Numbered from the stretch's first letter, positions 1 to 6,059 are shown. The stretch is DNA of 6,063 bases from Flavobacteriaceae bacterium (GCA_030590765.1 JAUVCP010000149.1:1-6063), one strand, 5' to 3'. Made by a program: numbers and translations. The notes: a model not told the origin generated them from the letters alone.

Positions 1-1268
1 AGGAGGGCTTAACTAAAGAGGAAGATACCAAGTTAAATGATCAAAAACAATTGAATAGGAAGTTTGATTCTATCAAAAAAGATTTAAAAGAGTTAGAAGA
101 ACAAAATAGAGAATTGAAAGAACCCATGGCTTTACCTAAAACCAAAGTTGATGAACAGTTGATAGAAATGGAAATGCAGAAGGCCACAAAGAAATTGGAA
201 GATAGCGAAAACAGTTCAGGAAGTAATAACAAAAAGAGCACAAAAAAAGACCAAAAAGCAGCAGCAAAGAAAATGCAGGAATTGAGTCAAAAATTAAAGA
301 GTCAATTAATGCAAATGGAAGCTGAAAGCAGCGAAGAGAATATAAAGGACCTACAACAGATCCTTGAGAATCTTGTTATTTTTTCATTTGATCAGGAAGC
401 GTTAATGCTTGGGTTAAAAGGAATAAATTCTAAAAATGCCAATTATCCTGATAAATTAAAAAAACAAGTACAGTTAAAAGAATATTTTGAACATATAGAT
501 GATAGTTTGTACACGCTTTCTTTACGGCTGGTAAAGATAAGTTCAAGAATTCAAAAAGATCTGGCAGATGCCCATTACAATTTAGATAAATCACTTGAAA
601 ATATAAGTGATAATAGAATTGAAAAGGGAATAGCTAATCAACAATATACCATGACTGCTGCAAATAATCTTGCTGATCTTCTCTCTAATATTTTGGATAA
701 CCTACAAAATCAAAAATCAGGTAAAGGGAAGGGGAAAGGAAAAAAGGGAGAAGGTGTAAGTTTACCAGATATCATTAAAAAGCAAGGTGAAATGATAAAC
801 AAAATGAAAGAAGGAATGAAACCCGGACAGTCAAAACAAGGTAAAAGTAAAGAACAATTAACTAGCGAACAGTATGAAATTTACAAAGAACAAAGTTTAT
901 TGAAAAAGCAACTGGAAGAGTTTTTAAGGAATAGTTCTAATGCAAAGGGAGCTTCAAAATCATTGATTCAAAAAATGGATGAGTTAGAAAAACTACTGCT
1001 TGAAAAAGGTATTAATCAAGAATCTATGGATCAAATGAAAAGACTTGAATATGAATTACTAAAGTTAGAAAAAGCAAGCTTTGACCAAAATAAAGACCTT
1101 AAAAGAAAATCTGATTTCAATAAAATTAATTTTGAAAACCATCAGATCAAATCCATTAGAAATGATCAATTGTTTTTAAATGAAGATGAAATATTGATTA
1201 GAAAGAATTTTAACTTTCAACCTTTATATAAAATGAGAACTAAAATGTATTTTAAAAATTTAAATTAG
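1..1268 (+). CDS. DUF4175-like coiled-coil protein, 3' part (5' end outside the window)
   Basis: The frame is open from base 3 to the TAG at 1266-1268, with no stop or convincing start before it. A TTG at 51 is just an internal Leu codon, so this is the C-terminal portion (about 421 residues) of a longer protein. It is strongly charged and rich in Lys, Glu, Gln and Met, with long heptad-like helical stretches such as KKDLKELEEQNRELKEPMA near the start. A low-complexity Gly/Lys tract (GKGKGKGKKGEG, bases about 720-755) lies mid-way. The pattern, and the position just upstream of ybeY-mnmG, match the large flavobacterial proteins called DUF4175, whose N-terminal part carries membrane segments. 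That part is not visible here. The molecular function is unknown. The stop lies 7 bases before ybeY, which suggests co-transcription. The family call comes from recognition only and could be wrong in detail. The coding call is secure. Confidence 0.8.
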   Translation, partial: EGLTKEEDTKLNDQKQLNRKFDSIKKDLKELEEQNRELKEPMALPKTKVDEQLIEMEMQKATKKLEDSENSSGSNNKKSTKKDQKAAAKKMQELSQKLKSQLMQMEAESSEENIKDLQQILENLVIFSFDQEALMLGLKGINSKNANYPDKLKKQVQLKEYFEHIDDSLYTLSLRLVKISSRIQKDLADAHYNLDKSLENISDNRIEKGIANQQYTMTAANNLADLLSNILDNLQNQKSGKGKGKGKKGEGVSLPDIIKKQGEMINKMKEGMKPGQSKQGKSKEQLTSEQYEIYKEQSLLKKQLEEFLRNSSNAKGASKSLIQKMDELEKLLLEKGINQESMDQMKRLEYELLKLEKASFDQNKDLKRKSDFNKINFENHQIKSIRNDQLFLNEDEILIRKNFNFQPLYKMRTKMYFKNLN

Positions 1269-1275
1269 CTAATGT

Positions 1276-1689
1276 ATGATTGTTTGTAGCAGTATAAATA
1301 GCTTTAAGTTAGAGAATTTAGATCAGATAACTCAATGGATTACATTTGTAATTCATCAGGAAAATAGAGAGTTAGGTGAAATTAATTATATTTTTTGTGA
1401 TGATTCGTACTTACTAGATATTAATATTAAAGAATTGAAACACAATACATTAACAGATATAATTAGCTTTGATTATTCAGTCGGAGATGTTATTTCTGGA
1501 GATATTTATATTTCTACTGAAAGAGTAGAGGAAAACGCCAGAGATCTTATGAATTACTTTAAAGATGAATTGAATAGGGTGATCGTTCACGGTGTATTAC
1601 ATTATTGCGGTTATAAAGATAATTCAGATGAAGAAAATAAAGTGATGCGTTCTAAAGAAGATTATTACTTATCTTTGCGAACTTTTTAG
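1276..1689 (+). CDS. ybeY: YbeY endoribonuclease (16S rRNA maturation)
   Basis: This 137-residue protein is a YbeY/UPF0054 metal-dependent single-strand endoribonuclease. The family acts in the cytoplasm on the 3' end of 16S rRNA and in ribosome quality control. The signature is clear: HNTLTDIISFDY (residues 56-67) and GDIYIS (75-80) match the conserved core, and the metal site is VHGVLHYCGYKD (104-115), giving H105 and H109. The third ligand position, His in E. coli, is Asp115 here, which as I recall is usual in Bacteroidetes. The downstream SDEE...MRSKEDYYLSLR tail is also typical. The ATG at 1276 is preferred because the ATG at 1272 is out of frame and stops within a few codons. The length is close to the family norm, slightly short at the N-terminus. 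It sits 7 bases after the upstream gene and 42 bases before mnmG, probably in one transcript. No frameshift is seen. Confidence 0.95.
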   Translation: MIVCSSINSFKLENLDQITQWITFVIHQENRELGEINYIFCDDSYLLDINIKELKHNTLTDIISFDYSVGDVISGDIYISTERVEENARDLMNYFKDELNRVIVHGVLHYCGYKDNSDEENKVMRSKEDYYLSLRTF

Positions 1690-1703
1690 AATGAGTATAT
1701 AGA

Positions 1704-1719
1704 TGTTTCACGTGGAACA
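1704..1719. other. parS: parS-like centromere site, left copy
   Basis: TGTTTCACGTGGAACA differs at one base from the classical bacterial parS palindrome TGTTTCACGTGAAACA, and at one base from the variant TGTTCCACGTGGAACA. All paired positions are complementary except T1708/G1715. ParB (Spo0J) binds such sites to nucleate chromosome segregation. The site fills most of the 42-base gap between ybeY and mnmG. Read as codons from the ATG at 1703 it gives MFHVEQ, followed by NIL and a stop overlapping the mnmG start. ParB binding is inferred from the motif alone, since parB is not in the window. Confidence 0.85.
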
Positions 1720-1731
1720 AAATATTTTATA

Positions 1732-3609
1732 ATGGGATTATATGAAGGAAAGTATGATGTAATTGTTATTGGCGGAGGCCATGCTGGCAGTGAGGCTGCC
1801 GCAGCAGCAGCTAATTTAGGTGTGAAAACTTTATTGATTACAATGGGTTTGCAAAATATTGCCCAAATGAGTTGTAATCCTGCTATGGGTGGAATTGCAA
1901 AAGGTCAAATTATACGAGAGATTGATGCTTTGGGTGGATATAGCGGTATCATTACTGATAAAACGGCTATTCAGTTTAAAATGCTAAACAAATCGAAAGG
2001 ACCTGCTATGTGGAGTCCTAGAGCTCAAAGTGATCGAATGCGTTTCGCTGAAGAGTGGAGATTACAATTAGAGCAGATTGATAATTTGGATCTTTATCAA
2101 GATGCTGTTAATGGATTGATCTTTAAAGAGGATATAGTCATTGGGGTTAAAACTTTATTAGGTTTAGATATCTATGCAAATAGTGTTATCGTTACAGCAG
2201 GAACTTTTTTAAATGGGAAAATTCATATTGGGGATAAGACTTTTGGTGGAGGTAGAGCAGGTGAAAGTGCTTCAGTTGGAATAACCGAAGATCTTGTTGC
2301 AATAGGTTTTGAATCCGGTAGAATGAAAACAGGAACCCCTCCCAGAGTAGATGCAAATTCACTGGATTTTTCTAAAATGATTGAGCAGCCAGGAGATGAT
2401 ATTCCTTTAAAATTTTCTTATTCTAGTATCACATCTCCACTAAAAAAGCAAAGATCATGTTATATGACATATACTTCAACAGAAGTTCACAATCTGTTAA
2501 GGGAAGGTTTTGAAAACTCTCCTATGTTTACAGGTCGAATACAAGGTGTTGGTCCCCGCTATTGTCCATCTATTGAAGATAAAATAGATCGTTTTGCTAC
2601 GAAAGAACGGCATCAATTATTTATAGAACCAGAAGGGTGGCTTACTACTGAGATCTATGTAAATGGTTTTTCTACTTCTTTACCACATGAGGTTCAATAC
2701 AAAGCTTTAAAGAAAGTTGCTGGTTTTGAAAATGTTAAATTTCTTCGTTTTGGCTATGCAATTGAATACGATTTCTTTCCTCCAACACAGTTAAAGAATA
2801 CATTAGAAACCAAAAAAATTGAAAATTTATATTTTGCCGGACAGATCAATGGTACAACCGGTTATGAAGAAGCTGCAGCGCAAGGATTAATGGCGGGTAT
2901 TAATGCTGCTCTTAAAATTCAGAAAAAAGAAATATTCACTTTACAAAGAGATGAAGCGTATATTGGTGTTTTGATAGATGATCTGATAACAAAAGGAACC
3001 GATGAGCCGTATCGAATGTTTACTTCAAGGGCTGAATACAGAACCTTGTTACGACAAGACAATGCTGATTTACGATTAACTCCTAAGGGTTTTAAAATTG
3101 GATTAGCTTCAAAAGAACGAATGGATCGGGTAATAGAAAAGCAATTTAAAACAGATTTGTTTATTGATTTTTTAAGAAAAACTAGTATCAAGCCAATAGA
3201 TGCAAATCCTATTTTAGAAGACAATAAATCTGCTTTAGTTACACAATCCATGAAAATGTTTAAAATTGCTGCACGTCCGCAATTGGGTTTTTCAGATGTT
3301 AGAAAGTTTCCGGGAGTGGAAGAGTTTATTCTTAAGAATAACATAGATAATGAGGTTGTAGAGCAAACGGAGATTCATGTAAAATACTCTGGATACATTG
3401 AAAAAGAAAAGAATAGTGCAGACAAGTTATTACGATTGGAAAACATAAAAATACCTGCTAATTTTGATTATCAAAAAATTAAATCTATTTCATTTGAAGC
3501 ACGTGAAAAATTAACAAAAATTCAACCAACAACAATATCCCAAGCTAGTAGAATATCAGGAGTTTCACCTAGTGATGTTTCTGTTCTATTAGTTTATATG
3601 GGTAGATAA
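1732..3609 (+). CDS. mnmG: tRNA uridine-5-carboxymethylaminomethyl modification enzyme MnmG (GidA)
   Basis: This 625-residue protein is the FAD-dependent subunit of the MnmE-MnmG complex. The complex installs carboxymethylaminomethyl at C5 of the wobble uridine (U34) in certain tRNAs, using methylene-tetrahydrofolate. The N-terminal Rossmann dinucleotide motif is GGGHAG (14-19). SCNPAMGGIAKG (47-58) contains Cys48 and GPRYCPSIEDK (274-284) contains Cys278, matching the two conserved cysteines of the family. The second FAD motif is FAGQINGTTGYEEAAAQG (368-385), followed by DEPYRMFTSRAEYRTLLRQ (424-442). The helical C-terminal GidA-associated domain runs from about GYIEKEKNSADK (554) to SGVSPSDVSVLLVYMGR. 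Length and all landmarks are full and intact. The ATG at 1732 fits, since the Rossmann motif begins about 13 residues in. It has no clear Shine-Dalgarno, only an A/T-rich leader. A parS-like site lies immediately on each side of the gene. Confidence 0.98.
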   Translation: MGLYEGKYDVIVIGGGHAGSEAAAAAANLGVKTLLITMGLQNIAQMSCNPAMGGIAKGQIIREIDALGGYSGIITDKTAIQFKMLNKSKGPAMWSPRAQSDRMRFAEEWRLQLEQIDNLDLYQDAVNGLIFKEDIVIGVKTLLGLDIYANSVIVTAGTFLNGKIHIGDKTFGGGRAGESASVGITEDLVAIGFESGRMKTGTPPRVDANSLDFSKMIEQPGDDIPLKFSYSSITSPLKKQRSCYMTYTSTEVHNLLREGFENSPMFTGRIQGVGPRYCPSIEDKIDRFATKERHQLFIEPEGWLTTEIYVNGFSTSLPHEVQYKALKKVAGFENVKFLRFGYAIEYDFFPPTQLKNTLETKKIENLYFAGQINGTTGYEEAAAQGLMAGINAALKIQKKEIFTLQRDEAYIGVLIDDLITKGTDEPYRMFTSRAEYRTLLRQDNADLRLTPKGFKIGLASKERMDRVIEKQFKTDLFIDFLRKTSIKPIDANPILEDNKSALVTQSMKMFKIAARPQLGFSDVRKFPGVEEFILKNNIDNEVVEQTEIHVKYSGYIEKEKNSADKLLRLENIKIPANFDYQKIKSISFEAREKLTKIQPTTISQASRISGVSPSDVSVLLVYMGR

Positions 3610-3614
3610 TTTAA

Positions 3615-4203
3615 TTGTTCCACGTGAAACATTCAAAGTCCATAAATAAAATTTTAGTGATAAATCTAATTGTTTATTTTTTTTTCAGGCTTGTATCCCT
3701 TTGAATAGTGTCCATAGTATTGATACTTATGAGATCAAAAAAGGAAAGCCCAAATCAAAAAACGCCTATAAAAAGTGCACTAAATATATTTATACGAATA
3801 ATAGTCACATCAAATAGTAATAAAATATTTAGAAGATAAATTTGGAACAAAATCAGAAGATGGCTGGTTTTTTACCACAACAGAAAAACTATTTTTAGAT
3901 GTGGACATAGAGTTTAATATTACCTTTATTTTAGAAACTAAGCAACAGAGATACCTCAACCTGTTTAATTTGTTTTATAATAATAATGACGATGATTATT
4001 ATTATGCTGATGACGATTTTGATGATCCAGTTCAGGATGGTGAAAAACTCAGATATGTTTCTGTAACAATAACCGGGGATGGCGGGGTTGATTATTTAGC
4101 TGAAAATTCACATTTAAGAGATAGACTTATTGTTTATTTAAAGAATTTGAAAAGGGAATATGAAGTATATAGAAAAAATTACTATTTTATAAATGGGAAA
4201 TAA
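3615..4203 (+). pseudogene. Frameshifted lipoprotein gene, function unknown
   Basis: Three consecutive pieces in different frames read as one protein of about 190-196 residues. Piece 1 (from TTG 3615 or GTG 3624 to the T run at 3677-3685) encodes a basic, then hydrophobic leader, KHSKSINKILVINLIVYFFF. Piece 2 (3686 to about 3805) continues as QACIPLNSVHSIDTYEIKK, completing a lipobox-like F-Q-A-C with Cys at 3692-3694. Piece 3 (about 3805 to the TAA at 4201-4203) runs from HQIVIKYLEDKFG through WFFTTTEKLFLDVDIEFNIT to KNLKREYEVYRKNYYF. One missing base in the T9 run and one near 3805-3814 would restore a single frame. As written, translation stops at TGA 3702-3704. Piece 3 carries an Asp/Tyr-rich acidic tract (NNNDDDYYYADDDFDD, about 3982-4026). 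A minimal call would be a 100-codon ORF from GTG 3901, but coding character clearly extends upstream. I recall uncharacterised lipoproteins at this position in relatives. The breaks could be real decay or sequencing error. Confidence 0.7.
3616..3631. other. parS: parS-like centromere site, right copy
   Basis: TGTTCCACGTGAAACA starts 7 bases after the mnmG stop. It is the exact reverse complement of the site at 1704-1719, and the identity extends to 18 bp (3615-3632 against 1703-1720). It is palindromic except at one base pair (C3620/A3627) and one base away from the canonical parS. Two such 16-mers about 1.9 kb apart are very unlikely by chance. The site also appears to hold the start codon of the broken lipoprotein gene that follows (TTG 3615 or GTG 3624). 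ParB binding is inferred from the motif. Confidence 0.85.
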
Positions 4204-5068
4204 AAAAATTAAATATTTAACCTGTACAGATCATACGGTAAGCAATGAAAAATTTGATCTACTCATGAATAAGGATCTAGATATGCTCATTACTTCTCCT
4301 CAACCGAAAGCGAAAGATATGGGAAGGTATTATGAAAGCGAAGATTATATTTCGCATACCGATTCAAAGAGCTCTGTATTTGATAAGGTTTATCAATTAG
4401 TAAAGAGCTATACCATCAAACAAAAACTTCAATTGATCAATTCATTCCTATCAAAAGAGAAGACCATTTTGGATATTGGATGCGGAACAGGTGATTTTGT
4501 ATCTTTTTGCAAACACAACGGTTGGAATTTAACAGGAGTTGAACCAAACAAGCAGGCAAGGAATTTGGCTTCTGTAAAAATAAATAGCGAAGCAAATAAA
4601 ACTGTCATATTTGAAAGCATAGAAAGTTTGATAAAGAATAACTCAGAAAAATATGATGTTATTACTATGTGGCATGTGCTGGAACACGTTCCTAATCTTG
4701 AAGAATATATTTCCTATTTAAAACAATTACTCAAGCCAAACGGAACTTTGGTGATTGCGGTTCCAAACTATAAAAGTTATGACGCAAATCACTATGGTAA
4801 ATTTTGGGCTGCTTTTGACGTACCTCGTCACCTTTGGCATTTTTCAAAAAGTTCGATTCAAAAGATATTTTTAAAATTTGATTTGGAACTGATTAGAACA
4901 GTGCCAATGAAATTTGATTCCTATTATGTTAGTTTGTTATCTGAGAAATACAAATCAGGATCTTCAAATCCATTTAAGGCATTTTATATTGGATTTGTAT
5001 CAAATTTAAAAGCAAAGAGTTCAAAAGAGTATTCTTCTCTAATCTATATTCTAAAAAACGCGAAATAA
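4193..5068 (+). CDS. Class I SAM-dependent methyltransferase (Methyltransf_23 type)
   Basis: This 291-residue protein has the class I Rossmann methyltransferase fold. Motif I is LDIGCGTGDF (93-102), the glycine-rich SAM-binding loop. GVEPNKQA (115-122) supplies the acidic residue at the end of strand 2. The motif IV/post-IV region is VITMWHVLEHVPNLEEY (156-172), followed by LLKPNGTLVIAVPNY (179-193). PRHLWHFS (211-218) and DSYYVSLLSEKYK (242-254) are conserved in the Methyltransf_23/UbiG-like group. An N-terminal extension of about 90 residues contains YYESEDYISHTD (46-57). I recognise it as the methyltransferase that usually follows mnmG in flavobacteria. Its substrate is unknown and nothing here identifies it. 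The ATG at 4193 overlaps the end of the preceding broken gene by 11 bases, which would normally suggest translational coupling. With the upstream frame broken, coupling may be reduced. The gene itself is intact. Confidence 0.93.
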   Translation: MGNKKIKYLTCTDHTVSNEKFDLLMNKDLDMLITSPQPKAKDMGRYYESEDYISHTDSKSSVFDKVYQLVKSYTIKQKLQLINSFLSKEKTILDIGCGTGDFVSFCKHNGWNLTGVEPNKQARNLASVKINSEANKTVIFESIESLIKNNSEKYDVITMWHVLEHVPNLEEYISYLKQLLKPNGTLVIAVPNYKSYDANHYGKFWAAFDVPRHLWHFSKSSIQKIFLKFDLELIRTVPMKFDSYYVSLLSEKYKSGSSNPFKAFYIGFVSNLKAKSSKEYSSLIYILKNAK

Positions 5069-5078
5069 TCATTTTAAC

Positions 5079-5096
5079 TGCTTTTAAAAGCATTTT
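5079..5096 (+). terminator. Weak candidate terminator after the methyltransferase
   Basis: A perfect 14-bp palindrome, TGCTTTTAAAAGCA (5079-5092), lies 10 bases after the methyltransferase stop and is followed by TTTT (5093-5096). As RNA it could form five pairs with a four-base loop. The stem is short and AT-rich and the U tract is only four long, so it is weak at best. An unpaired T8 run at 5123-5130 has no obvious stem before it. Confidence 0.3.
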
Positions 5097-5202
5097 AGAA
5101 ACTATTTGTATTTGTATAAGTGTTTTTTTTAATCATTGCTTAGGTTTTATAAAAACAACTTATTTATTATAAATTATTTTTATTACTAATAATACATGTA
5201 TA

Positions 5203-5226
5203 ATTAATTGTTATAACACAATTAAT
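5203..5226. repeat. 9-bp inverted repeat upstream of the ompH-like promoter
   Basis: ATTAATTGT (5203-5211) and ACAATTAAT (5218-5226) are perfect reverse complements separated by six bases. A second palindrome, TGTTATAACA (5209-5218), is nested inside with a slightly different centre. The element ends 11 bases before the proposed -33 TTG at 5238, a plausible operator position. It could also be chance symmetry in an AT-rich spacer. No regulator is known from this window. Confidence 0.4.
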
Positions 5227-5237
5227 CAGAACATTGC

Positions 5238-5267
5238 TTGATTAGTCATTAGCTTTTTTTACATTTG
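5238..5267 (+). promoter_or_regulatory. Bacteroidetes-type promoter for the OmpH-like gene
   Basis: TTG at 5238-5240 is followed after 19 bases by TACATTTG at 5260-5267. This is an exact match to the TAnnTTTG -7 element used by the primary sigma factor of Bacteroidetes, with the -33 TTG at normal spacing. Transcription would start near 5273, leaving a leader of about 20 bases before the ATG at 5293. The leader is A-rich with no Shine-Dalgarno, as expected for this phylum. Confidence 0.75.
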
Positions 5268-5292
5268 CCGCTTAAATTTTAATAAAAAGATA

Positions 5293-5856
5293 ATGAAAAG
5301 AATAATTATTGCAGTGGGATTGGTTTTAATGCTAACTTCATGTGACCAGACTAAAATTGCATATGTAAATGTTGACAAAGTTCTAAAAGAATATGATGGA
5401 TTGAAAAATTCTGAGAAGGCTATGAAAGAGAAAGCCGATAAAATTATGGCAGAGCTAGAGCCAATGATGAGAGAGTTTCAATTTAAAGTACAAGAGTTTC
5501 AAAAAGAATCTTCTAGTTTGTCTGCAAAAGTAAGAGCTGAAAAAGAACAACAATTGATGCAGGAACAACAAGGCTTGCAACAACGTCAGCAAATGGTACA
5601 ACAACAAGTTCAGCAGGAAAGTCAGCAATTATATATTGAAATGGATAAAAAAATAGATTCTTTAATTGCTATTTATGCAAAATCTAATAGTTATTCATTC
5701 ATTTTAGGAACTTCTCCTCAAACAAAATCAGTTGTATATGGTGATGAAACTTCAAATATAACGGATCAGGTTATTGAATCCATAAATAAATCATATGATT
5801 CTGAGGGATCAAATTCTATTGACCCTGTAAAAAAAGATAGTGCTGTTGTAAAATAA
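5293..5856 (+). CDS. OmpH/Skp-like periplasmic coiled-coil lipoprotein
   Basis: This 187-residue protein belongs to the OmpH/Skp family, whose founding members are periplasmic chaperones for outer-membrane proteins. A signal peptide (KR, then IIIAVGLVLML) ends in the lipobox LTSC with Cys17, so the mature protein is predicted to be lipid-anchored, unlike soluble E. coli Skp. The OmpH start motif KIAYVNVDKVLKEYDG (21-36) follows directly. A long coiled-coil section runs from about 37 to 128, with a Gln-rich stretch (EQQLMQEQQGLQQRQQMVQQ, about 85-104). The family's closing segment, YSFILGTSPQTKSVVYGDET then ITDQVIESIN, lies at 134-165. The last 20 residues are polar and probably disordered. 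It has its own promoter and a strong terminator, so it is likely a single-gene transcript. An actual chaperone role is inferred from the family, and its exact partner is unknown. Confidence 0.92.
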   Translation: MKRIIIAVGLVLMLTSCDQTKIAYVNVDKVLKEYDGLKNSEKAMKEKADKIMAELEPMMREFQFKVQEFQKESSSLSAKVRAEKEQQLMQEQQGLQQRQQMVQQQVQQESQQLYIEMDKKIDSLIAIYAKSNSYSFILGTSPQTKSVVYGDETSNITDQVIESINKSYDSEGSNSIDPVKKDSAVVK

Positions 5857-5877
5857 AACAATACATATTAAAGTAGG

Positions 5878-5906
5878 AAGTCCAATTGAAAGATTGGATT
5901 TTTTTT
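5878..5906 (+). terminator. Intrinsic terminator after the OmpH-like gene
   Basis: TCCAAT (5881-5886) pairs with ATTGGA (5893-5898) around a six-base loop. The stem can extend outward by a G-T and two A-T pairs (5878-5880 with 5899-5901). A run of eight T (5899-5906) follows at once. It lies 22 bases after the stop codon and is a textbook Rho-independent terminator. Confidence 0.88.
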
Positions 5907-5976
5907 ATGCTCTATTTTCAATAATAAAATCTTCAAAATATTTTTAAATGAGTATAATTTTATGTGCCTTTTAGCG

Positions 5977-5997
5977 TTATTAACACACTGTTGATAA
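5977..5997. other. Two DnaA-box-like 9-mers in the terminal intergenic gap
   Basis: TTATTAACA on the + strand (5977-5985) and TTATCAACA on the - strand (written TGTTGATAA at 5989-5997) each differ from the TTATnCACA DnaA consensus at the same position, C to A. They face each other four bases apart in the 203-base gap 5857-6059, which otherwise holds the terminator and no recognisable gene. In AT-rich DNA such near-matches are common, so DnaA binding is only a suggestion. Confidence 0.25.
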
Positions 5998-6001
5998 GTT
6001 T

Positions 6002-6032
6002 TTGTCAAAGATTTAGTTAAAATATATCCTTA
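6002..6032 (+). promoter_or_regulatory. Weak candidate promoter for the next gene
   Basis: TTG at 6002-6004 is followed after 20 bases by TATCCTTA (6025-6032), which matches four of the six fixed positions of TAnnTTTG. It lies between the terminator and the possible start codon at 6060, where a promoter is expected. The -7 match is poor and this is a tentative placement. Confidence 0.2.
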
Positions 6033-6059
6033 GTTAAAGAAAAGGAAAATAACATAATT

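Noticed and set aside
41..241. A 66-codon minus-strand frame rich in Leu, Phe and Ser
   Set aside because: It is the antisense of the Lys/Glu-rich coiled-coil gene; AAA/GAA codons read backwards give Phe, Leu and Ser, which mimics a membrane protein.
721..756. GGTAAAGGGAAGGGG-type purine repeats, considered as a possible DNA repeat element or CRISPR-like unit
   Set aside because: The units are irregular, are in frame, and encode the Gly/Lys low-complexity linker of the DUF4175-like protein. There is no spacer structure.
1341..1348. TACATTTG, an exact -7 element match, inside ybeY
   Set aside because: No TTG lies at the usual 17-21 base spacing upstream and it is within conserved coding sequence, so it is taken as chance.
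2919..3344. A 141-codon open frame on the minus strand inside mnmG
   Set aside because: It lies wholly opposite strongly conserved mnmG codons, has no recognisable domain or promoter, and is explained as a shadow of the codon bias of the real gene.
3632..3900. Considered a small RNA or riboswitch in the apparent gap after mnmG
   Set aside because: No strong stem or terminator was seen, and the stretch is explained by displaced reading frames of the lipoprotein gene.
3901..4203. A stand-alone 100-residue protein starting at GTG 3901
   Set aside because: The same frame stays open back to 3805 with protein-like sequence (HQIVIKYLEDKFG...GWFFTTTEKLFLD), so GTG 3901 is most likely an internal Val codon of the broken lipoprotein gene.
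4429..4620. A 63-codon minus-strand frame
   Set aside because: It falls inside the methyltransferase opposite its SAM-binding motif and shows no independent support.
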